From: UBA7703 sp963667195
GTDB taxonomy: Bacteria; Bacillota; Clostridia; Christensenellales; CAG-138
Length of the DNA stretch: 64,000 bases
Direction: 5' to 3'
Assembly: GCA_963667195.1 (NCBI GenBank)
Contig: OY762962.1
Coordinates: 930,001 to 994,000, forward strand
A program made the position numbers and the translations under genes. This document shows positions 58,545 to 64,000 of this stretch, piece after piece. Each line of letters starts with the position of its first letter. The first letter of the stretch is position 1. The notes under the pieces were generated by a model. The model was not told the origin of the DNA. It saw only the letters and a program-made list of their open reading frames with translations, and made no database searches.

Positions 58545-59210
58545 ATGTATAAAGTATACGAGATCAAACAGCGCGTGTTTGAGAGCAATGAAAAGCTCGC
58601 GGACCAGCTCCGCGCCGACCTCAAACGGGAGAAAACCTTCCTGCTCAACCTGATGTCGAGCCCCGGCGCCGGCAAGACCACGACGCTCAAACGCACGATT
58701 GAATCTCTCAAGGACGAGCTCGCCATCGGCGTGATGGAAGCGGACATTGATTCGGACGTGGACGCAGCCGCAATCGAACAGACCGGCGTGCGCGCCATCC
58801 AGCTGCACACCGGCGGTATGTGCCACCTCGACGCGGACATGACGCGGCAGGGCATCGACGAGTTCAACGCGATGGATCTCGATCTCGTGATCCTCGAAAA
58901 CGTCGGCAACCTCGTTTGTCCCGCGGAGTTTGACACGGGCGCGGTCAAGAACGCGATGATCCTCTCCGTGCCGGAAGGCGACGACAAGCCGCTGAAATAC
59001 CCGCTGATGTTCTCGATTTGCGACGTGCTGCTGATCAACAAGATCGACGTGCTGCCGTATTTCAACTTTGATCTTGACGCTGTGGTGGAGCGCGCGAAAA
59101 AGATCAACCCGAACATCACGGTGCTGCCGATCTGCGCCCGCACGGGCGAGGGCATCGAGCCCTGGGCCAACTGGCTCAGATCGCAAGTCAAGGCCTGGCA
59201 GCAGGACTAA
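58545..59210 (+). CDS. hypB: HypB nickel-delivery GTPase
   Basis: 221 residues. The P-loop is SSPGAGKTTTLKR (about 38), and metal-site residues lie in TGGMCHLDADM (Cys and His between subunits). VILENVGNLVCPAEFD and LLINKIDVLP are the other GTPase motifs. There is no N-terminal histidine-rich nickel store. HypB and HypA load nickel into enzymes. No other hyp gene or hydrogenase gene lies here, so the client is elsewhere and may not be a hydrogenase. It is the first gene of the FadR-controlled operon. Confidence 0.96.
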   Translation: MYKVYEIKQRVFESNEKLADQLRADLKREKTFLLNLMSSPGAGKTTTLKRTIESLKDELAIGVMEADIDSDVDAAAIEQTGVRAIQLHTGGMCHLDADMTRQGIDEFNAMDLDLVILENVGNLVCPAEFDTGAVKNAMILSVPEGDDKPLKYPLMFSICDVLLINKIDVLPYFNFDLDAVVERAKKINPNITVLPICARTGEGIEPWANWLRSQVKAWQQD

Positions 59211-59255
59211 CTATCACGCTTTTTGCTTGCAATAGATAAGGAGAGAGAGTTTATT

Positions 59256-62006
59256 ATGGATCGCATCACCAAGATGACCTTCCCCGAAGGATACGTTTGC
59301 CAGCACCGCGAGAACATCATCGCGCTCGCCAACATGATCGGGCGCAAGAAGCCCGGCCTCAAAGCGGGCGACAAAGGCGGCTATAACTGGGACGACCCGG
59401 AATATGTTATCCTCGAGGCGGGCGTGACCGACGACATGTGCGAGGTCGGCCTGGCGCTTGGTTCGTATACGAAAAAGAGCGCGGCTCAGGTTGCCGCCAT
59501 CGTCGGCAAACCCGAGGACTGGTGCCACGAGCAGCTGATGAAGTTCGCGGTCTACGGCGGATGCTTCGTGAACCACATCGAAGGTAGGGACATGTTCTGG
59601 ACGGAGACGTGGATTCCCGGCACGATGGAGATGATCATCAACAACCTCGACGTGGTGAAGCAGTACCCCATCGTGGGTTACGCGATGGAAGCATACGGTC
59701 GCGTGCGCGGGCCGATGAGCTCCGGCTCGTTCCCCGTCGGCGTAGGTCTCATGCGCGTGATTCCGATTCAGAGCGCCATCGACGGCGAGAGTCGCAAGGC
59801 AAGCTATGAAGAAATCTCCAGCTATCTGGAGGAAAACGATATCTTTACGGTGTCTCCGTGCAGCTGCCGCACCGACCGCGAGGTCATGGGCGAAGGCTGC
59901 GGACATCTCAAAGAGGACATGTGCATCCAGATGGGTCACGCGGCGGAATACTACATCCGCACGGGCCGTGGTCGCCAGATCACGCGCGAGGAAGCGTATG
60001 AAATCCTCAAGCGCGCGGAAGAAAACGGGCTCATGCACGAAATCCCGAACACCGACGGCAGCGGAAAAACGCACGCCATCTGCAACTGCTGCGGATGCGG
60101 CTGCCTCTCGCTCCGCACCGCCGCGATGTTTAAAAACGTCGATATGGTGCGCAGTAACTACGTCTCCGAGGTCGATGCAAGCAAGTGCGTCGCCTGCGGA
60201 CAGTGCGTGGAAAATTGCCCCGTCAACGCGCTGAAGCTGGGTCAAAAGCTCTGCTCCAAGACACCGGTCGTTACGGACATCAACACCACGATCACCCCGC
60301 GCGACGAGGACTGGACCGAGGATAAATGGAACGCGGAATACCGCTTGAACCGCGAGGACGTGGTGGACAGCGGCACCTCGCCCTGCAAGACCAACTGCCC
60401 GGCGCACATCTCCGTGCAGGGCTACCTCAAGCTCGCGGCGCAGGGAAAATATCGCGAGGCGCTGGAGCTCATCAAGGTGGAGAACCCCTTCCCTGCCGTC
60501 TGCGGACGCATCTGCAACCGCCGCTGCGAGGACGCCTGCATGCGCGGCGAAATCGACGCGCCCATCGCCATCGACGAGGTGAAGAAGTTCGTCGCGGCGC
60601 AGGAGCTGACCGCGGACGGACGCTTCATCCCGAAAAAACGGCACGATTATTCCGACAAGAAGATTGCGATTATCGGCAGCGGCCCAGCGGGCTTGAGCTG
60701 TGCATATTTCCTCGCGCTGGACGGCTACACCGTCACCGTGTTTGAAAAAGAGCAGCAGCTCGGCGGCATGCTGACCCTCGGTGTGCCCGCCTTCCGGCTC
60801 GAAAAAGAGGTCATCAACGCCGAGATCGATATCCTCCGCGCGCTGGGCGTCACGTTCCAGACCGGCGTCGAGGTCGGCAAAACCGTCTCTCTCGACGAAC
60901 TGCGCAAGCAGGGCTATGACGCGTTTTATGTCGCCATCGGTGCGCAGGGCGGGCGCAAGCTCGGCGTGGAAGGCGAGGACGCGAAAAACGTCATATCCGG
61001 CATCGAGTTCCTCCGCCGCGTGAACGCGGGCGAGAGCATGCAGCTCTCCGGCAAGACCGTCATCATCGGCGGCGGCAACGTCGCGGTGGACGTCGCGCGC
61101 ACCGCCGTCCGCGCAGGCTCCGCCGAGACCGCGATGTACTGCCTCGAATCCCGCAAGGAGATGCCCGCCTCGGAAGAAGAGATCGAAGAGGCGATGGAGG
61201 AGCACATCAGCGTCAACAACAGCTGGGGTCCCAAGCGCATCCTCAGCGAAAACGGCAAGGTCACGGGCGTGGAGTTTAAGCGCTGCACGCGCGTGTTTGA
61301 CGAAAACGGACGCTTCTCGCCGCAATATGACGAAAATGACACCGTCGTCGTGCCCGCGGACAACGTGCTCGTCACCATCGGGCAAAGCATCCTCTGGGGT
61401 GATCTGCTCGCGGGAACCACCGCCATCACCAACCGCAACGGAACCATTCAGGCGGACGGATTCACCTACCAGACCGCGCAGAAGGACGTTTTCTCCGGCG
61501 GAGACTGCTGCACCGGCCCGAAGTTTGCCATCGACGCCATCGCGGCGGGCAAGCAGGCGGCGATCTCCATCCACCGCTTTGTGCATCCCGGACAGTCGCT
61601 GACCATCGGCCGCGACCGCAGGGAGTATAAGGAACTGGATAAAAAGAACGCGGTCGTCGAGACCTACGACAACACCCCGCGCCAGAAGCCGGAAACGCTG
61701 GACAGCAAAACGCCTGCCGAGAAGACCTTCCGCGACCTACGCGGCACCTTCACCGAGGCGCAGGTCAAGGCGGAGACGGCGCGCTGCCTCGGCTGCGGCG
61801 TGACGCTGGTCGATCAGTATATGTGCGTCGGTTGCGGGCAGTGCACCACGAAGTGCAAGTTTGACGCAATCCACCTTGTCCGCCGTTACGACGGCGCGGG
61901 CGTGGAGTTCACGGAGATGAAGCCCGTAGTCATCAAGCAGATTCTCAAGCGCAAGGGCAAGATCGCGATCAAGAAGGTCAAGCGCGCGCTCGGCGTGGTG
62001 AAATAA
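59256..62006 (+). CDS. Iron-sulfur flavoprotein oxidoreductase (NfnB/GltD-like) fused to a ferredoxin-like N-terminal region
   Basis: 916 residues. The N-terminal half (1-about 360) carries PCSCRTDREVMGEGC, ICNCCGCGCLS and a ferredoxin motif CVACGQCVENCPVNAL. A GltD/NfnB-type part follows (about 375-820), with CKTNCPAHI, VCGRICNRRCEDAC, the FAD motif IIGSGPAGLSCAYFLALDGY and the NAD(P) motif VIIGGGNVAVDVA. The C-terminus has CLGCG and CVGCGQCTTKCKF for further clusters. It probably moves electrons between NAD(P)H and ferredoxin or a metal site. AAGGAG lies before the ATG at 59256. Between hypB and hypA, it may serve nickel-enzyme maturation or activation. Confidence 0.88.
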   Translation: MDRITKMTFPEGYVCQHRENIIALANMIGRKKPGLKAGDKGGYNWDDPEYVILEAGVTDDMCEVGLALGSYTKKSAAQVAAIVGKPEDWCHEQLMKFAVYGGCFVNHIEGRDMFWTETWIPGTMEMIINNLDVVKQYPIVGYAMEAYGRVRGPMSSGSFPVGVGLMRVIPIQSAIDGESRKASYEEISSYLEENDIFTVSPCSCRTDREVMGEGCGHLKEDMCIQMGHAAEYYIRTGRGRQITREEAYEILKRAEENGLMHEIPNTDGSGKTHAICNCCGCGCLSLRTAAMFKNVDMVRSNYVSEVDASKCVACGQCVENCPVNALKLGQKLCSKTPVVTDINTTITPRDEDWTEDKWNAEYRLNREDVVDSGTSPCKTNCPAHISVQGYLKLAAQGKYREALELIKVENPFPAVCGRICNRRCEDACMRGEIDAPIAIDEVKKFVAAQELTADGRFIPKKRHDYSDKKIAIIGSGPAGLSCAYFLALDGYTVTVFEKEQQLGGMLTLGVPAFRLEKEVINAEIDILRALGVTFQTGVEVGKTVSLDELRKQGYDAFYVAIGAQGGRKLGVEGEDAKNVISGIEFLRRVNAGESMQLSGKTVIIGGGNVAVDVARTAVRAGSAETAMYCLESRKEMPASEEEIEEAMEEHISVNNSWGPKRILSENGKVTGVEFKRCTRVFDENGRFSPQYDENDTVVVPADNVLVTIGQSILWGDLLAGTTAITNRNGTIQADGFTYQTAQKDVFSGGDCCTGPKFAIDAIAAGKQAAISIHRFVHPGQSLTIGRDRREYKELDKKNAVVETYDNTPRQKPETLDSKTPAEKTFRDLRGTFTEAQVKAETARCLGCGVTLVDQYMCVGCGQCTTKCKFDAIHLVRRYDGAGVEFTEMKPVVIKQILKRKGKIAIKKVKRALGVVK

Positions 62007-62009
62007 CGC

Positions 62010-62396
62010 ATGCACGAGCTTGGGATCGTATTTGAAATTCAAAAGCGGGTCACCGCCGTTGCGGAAGAAAACGGCCTCGCTTTGAGCGACATCGCGCAGG
62101 TGGTGGTGGAGGTCGGCGAGGCTTCCACCATCGTCCCGCGTTATCTGAAGGAGTGCTGGCCCGCCGCAACCGACGGCACCGAGATGGAAAACGCGGAGTT
62201 GGTCGTGGAACTCCTGATCGCGAAAGTGCGCTGTAAAAAATGCGGCACGGTCTACGAATACCTCAAGAACAACAAAAAATGCCCCGTGTGCGGCGCATGG
62301 GAATGCGTCATGGTCACAGGGCAGGAGTTTAATATTAAGGAAATTGCGGTGTTTGAGAGCGAGGAGGAATCCGACGAGGATTCCGACGAGGAGTAA
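62010..62396 (+). CDS. hypA: HypA nickel metallochaperone
   Basis: 128 residues. The N-terminal MHE supplies the nickel site. The zinc site is CKKCGTVYEYLKNNKKCPVCG. An acidic tail rich in Glu/Asp (ESEEESDEDSDEE) is unusual and may also bind metal. It starts three bases after the flavoprotein gene, so it is clearly co-transcribed and works with HypB. Confidence 0.94.
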   Translation: MHELGIVFEIQKRVTAVAEENGLALSDIAQVVVEVGEASTIVPRYLKECWPAATDGTEMENAELVVELLIAKVRCKKCGTVYEYLKNNKKCPVCGAWECVMVTGQEFNIKEIAVFESEEESDEDSDEE

Positions 62397-62428
62397 ACCT
62401 TCTCTCCAAACAGATCATGGCAAGTCTT

Positions 62429-62452
62429 TCCCGCCGCAAGGCGGGATTTTTT
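62429..62452 (+). terminator. Terminator of the hypB operon
   Basis: TCCCGCC (62429-62435) / GGCGGGA (62440-62446) with a GCAA loop and a long T run. Confidence 0.92.
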
Positions 62453-62674
62453 TCTTGTTGCAAGAATATATTTTTGGATTGCTAGCATGATTTGAATTCC
62501 CATTTTCGACGGAAATCCTGCATGATTCGGGGATTTTTACCCTTTGCCTGCCATGATTTCGCCGCAATGGTTCGAAAAGATTACGCAACCGTAACACGAC
62601 ATATTTGCATTTATTGTCTATTATAATACACATAGAGGCAGCGACACGTTGCTAGCCTCGTTGAAAGGATTTTT

Positions 62675-63067
62675 ATGATGATGTATCGTTATTTTCCCGG
62701 GAGGATGTTAGGCGGCGGGTTCCTCGGCCTGATCCTCACCGTGGTCGTTGTTGTCGGCATCGTATTGCTGATCGTACTTCTTGCGAGCAAGAAGAATAAA
62801 GTGCCCTCTGCGGCAAACGCGGCGCAGGCCGCAACCACCGCTGTTCCCACGGCGCAGGATCGCTTCCTCGCCATCCTCAATGAGCAGCGCGCTGCGTCCG
62901 GCATGGGCGCTGCGGAATACGAGGAGCGCAAGCTCGTTCTCGAAGGCGCGCGCGGAGACAACCACGCAAACGCCGAGATCGTATCCCTCAAGGAACGCTA
63001 TGCGCGCGGCGAACTCACCACCAGCGCCTATGTGGAGGCACGCAACAAACTGCTCGGCCTCGGCTGA
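62675..63067 (+). CDS. SHOCT-domain membrane protein
   Basis: 130 residues. One transmembrane helix (about 14-38), a linker, and a C-terminal SHOCT-type helix pair (EIVSLKERYARGELTTSAYVEARNKLLG). SHOCT domains mediate oligomerisation. AAAGGA lies six bases before the ATG. Monocistronic with its own terminator. The upstream 62453-62674 region shows only promoter-like TATAAT near 62622. Confidence 0.82.
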   Translation: MMMYRYFPGRMLGGGFLGLILTVVVVVGIVLLIVLLASKKNKVPSAANAAQAATTAVPTAQDRFLAILNEQRAASGMGAAEYEERKLVLEGARGDNHANAEIVSLKERYARGELTTSAYVEARNKLLGLG

Positions 63068-63090
63068 TACAGATTTCCGGCGTAACTTCG

Positions 63091-63125
63091 GCGGGCGGGC
63101 TCCAAACGAGCCTGCCCGTTTTTCG
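63091..63125 (+). terminator. Terminator of the SHOCT gene
   Basis: GGGCGGGCTC / GAGCCTGCCC stem (one mismatch), followed by a T run. Confidence 0.82.
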
Positions 63126-63172
63126 TTTTGCAAGTTCACAATTGATTGGCGTCAATAATTCATGGAAAACGA

Positions 63173-63201
63173 TTGTTTCCGCGCGCGGCACATGCTATAT
63201 T
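63173..63201 (+). promoter_or_regulatory. Promoter of the gene at 63239
   Basis: TTGTTT (63173-63178), 17 bases, TGC-TATATT (-10 at 63196-63201). Confidence 0.8.
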
Positions 63202-63238
63202 GAACTTAGCGAAATTCGATACGCGGGAGGGACACGGT

Positions 63239-63589
63239 ATGCTGACCTATGGCGGACGAGAAGCGACGAGCGCGGAGCGCGCCGCTTGCCTGGATTTCAT
63301 CTCCCGCTTTTCCCAGCAGCAGGAGACGTTGCAGTTTCCGGAAATAGCCGTGCTGGAAACGGACAGCTTCGGTCGGGTCATGGTGTTTCTGCGCGTGTTG
63401 CACGAGGACGGCTTCGAGGAACCGCTTTTGATCATCTTCAAGGAGATCCACCCGGACGGCGGATATCTCGCGGGGCCAAAGTCGATTTTGCGCGTGCGCG
63501 CCGCCTCTTTTTATGCGGGAATCGAGCACCACAAAACCCGCAACAGCTGGGAATGCCCGCCGGACGCGGAACCGCGCTTCGACCTGTAA
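63239..63589 (+). CDS. Hypothetical protein
   Basis: 116 residues, soluble, no signal peptide. The N-terminal half is helical (SAERAACLDFISRFSQQQETL); a beta-rich middle follows (FGRVMVFLRVLHEDGFEEPLLIIFKEI). GGGAGG is eight bases before the ATG at 63239, and a strong promoter lies just upstream. I do not recognise the family. It is a real gene by promoter, ribosome site and composition. Confidence 0.78.
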   Translation: MLTYGGREATSAERAACLDFISRFSQQQETLQFPEIAVLETDSFGRVMVFLRVLHEDGFEEPLLIIFKEIHPDGGYLAGPKSILRVRAASFYAGIEHHKTRNSWECPPDAEPRFDL

Positions 63590-63718
63590 AACGCAGGATT
63601 TCACATCCGATCATGCAAATTTCAATATGTTTTTCTTAGAATATCGATCTTGACAATCTCGAAAAAAAGCAGGATTCTAGCAACGTACCCCATTATTTGG
63701 ATCAGGTGGTACTTCCTC

Positions 63719-64000
63719 ATGAAAACGGCAGGTTTGATCACCGTTGCGGGACAATCGACACGCATGCACGCATTTAAACCGCTGCTGCCGATCGGCGGAA
63801 CCCCGATGATAGCCCTCACGGCAGGGGTGTTCCGCAGAGCCGGAATCACGGACTTGTTTGTTGTGGTCGGAAACCGCGGCGAGGAGATCATCTCCGCGCT
63901 GAGCGACTTTCCCGTTCATTTTCTCTGGAACGACGCTTACGCCGAGACGGAGATGTTCGCCTCGTTTCAAATCGGACTCAACGCGATCCGCCGCACGGGC
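63719..64000 (+). CDS. MobA-like nucleotidyltransferase, C-terminus cut off by the window end
   Basis: The frame from ATG 63719 stays open to the last base (94 codons). The N-terminus AGLITVAGQSTRMHAFKPLLPIGG is the nucleotide-binding signature of NTP_transf_3/MobA-like enzymes (AGxSxRMxxxKxLLP), with GTPMIALTAGVFRRAGITDLFVVVG after it. Such enzymes transfer a nucleotide to a cofactor or sugar; molybdenum-cofactor cytidylyl or guanylyl transfer is one possibility. AGGTGG lies nine bases before the ATG. Confidence 0.85.
   Translation, partial: MKTAGLITVAGQSTRMHAFKPLLPIGGTPMIALTAGVFRRAGITDLFVVVGNRGEEIISALSDFPVHFLWNDAYAETEMFASFQIGLNAIRRTG

Noticed and set aside
59214..61586. Long open frame (about 790 codons) on the minus strand
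   Set aside because: It is antisense to the Fe-S flavoprotein gene, which has clear cofactor motifs. G+C-rich codon usage creates such mirror frames, and its translation shows no family features.
1..64000. CRISPR arrays, rRNA genes, prophage or integrase genes
   Set aside because: No regularly spaced direct repeats, rRNA motifs, phage structural genes or recombinases were seen anywhere in the window.

Overview
The window is a compact, G+C-rich stretch of an anaerobic, Gram-positive-type genome, most likely a member of class Clostridia (Bacillota). The evidence is as follows. Lipoproteins and extracytoplasmic proteins carry monoderm-style signals. Genes have strong GGAGG ribosome sites and consensus TTGACA/TATAAT promoters, and many end in short intrinsic terminators. 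Families typical of anaerobic clostridia are present: FprA flavo-diiron protein, formate-tetrahydrofolate ligase, membrane pyrophosphatase, a decarboxylase sodium-pump subunit, HypA/HypB, HD-GYP and GGDEF proteins, and a YxlEFG-like ABC exporter. No rRNA, tRNA or CRISPR array is visible. Genus or order cannot be fixed from this sequence alone.

Layout. 1-2.6 kb: MacB-type efflux operon (adaptor, ATPase, permease), then a repeat-rich gap (2.6-3.2 kb) with a duplicated terminator arm and a MITE-like element. 3.2-5.3 kb: a diiron/metallo-beta-lactamase sensor-like protein coupled to a PAS-HD-GYP phosphodiesterase. 5.6-9.2 kb: a paired family of unknown function, a pentapeptide-repeat protein and a lipoprotein. 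9.3-12.9 kb: ion-pumping operon (OadB-like, OadG-like, membrane pyrophosphatase). 13.2-16.7 kb: OGG-type glycosylase, an A+T-rich two-gene island, and metY with a leader peptide. 16.8-24.1 kb: two diguanylate cyclases, alkaline phosphatase, a YibE/F protein, ASCH protein, ferredoxin and a rhodanese lipoprotein. 24.3-28.5 kb: one-carbon operon fhs-folD-DUF1295. 28.6-31.0 kb: GIY-YIG protein and an A+T-rich restriction-modification pair. 31.1-38.9 kb: esterase, PutP, MraY-like protein, FprA, TtcA-like protein, and a TetR/aldo-keto reductase pair. 39-45.5 kb: GntR-ABC operon, typA, acetyltransferase, and a YxlEFG-like ABC operon. 45.6-50.5 kb: Fic protein, M20 peptidase with a two-part membrane system, and a PH-domain protein. 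50.6-57.5 kb: a four-domain sulfur-transfer oxidoreductase, small orphan genes, a YhfC protease-like protein and a membrane-anchored MerR regulator. 57.5-64 kb: a FadR-type regulator divergent from a hypB / iron-sulfur flavoprotein / hypA operon, then two small genes and a truncated nucleotidyltransferase.

How the parts connect. Several regulatory circuits can be read directly. A MerR-type 19-bp-spacer promoter stands upstream of both the merR gene and the ABC exporter operon 14 kb away. Two copies of TGGTTCAACCA flank the divergent FadR-type regulator and hypB operon. A TetR palindrome lies in its own promoter. Paired boxes sit in the fic promoter. A 28-codon leader ORF ending in Met and Cys codons precedes metY. 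Metabolically, fhs and a FolD variant (missing two cyclohydrolase residues) point to tetrahydrofolate one-carbon flow. HypA/HypB without other Hyp genes suggests nickel delivery to a client encoded elsewhere. The pyrophosphatase carries the lysine of the potassium-independent class.
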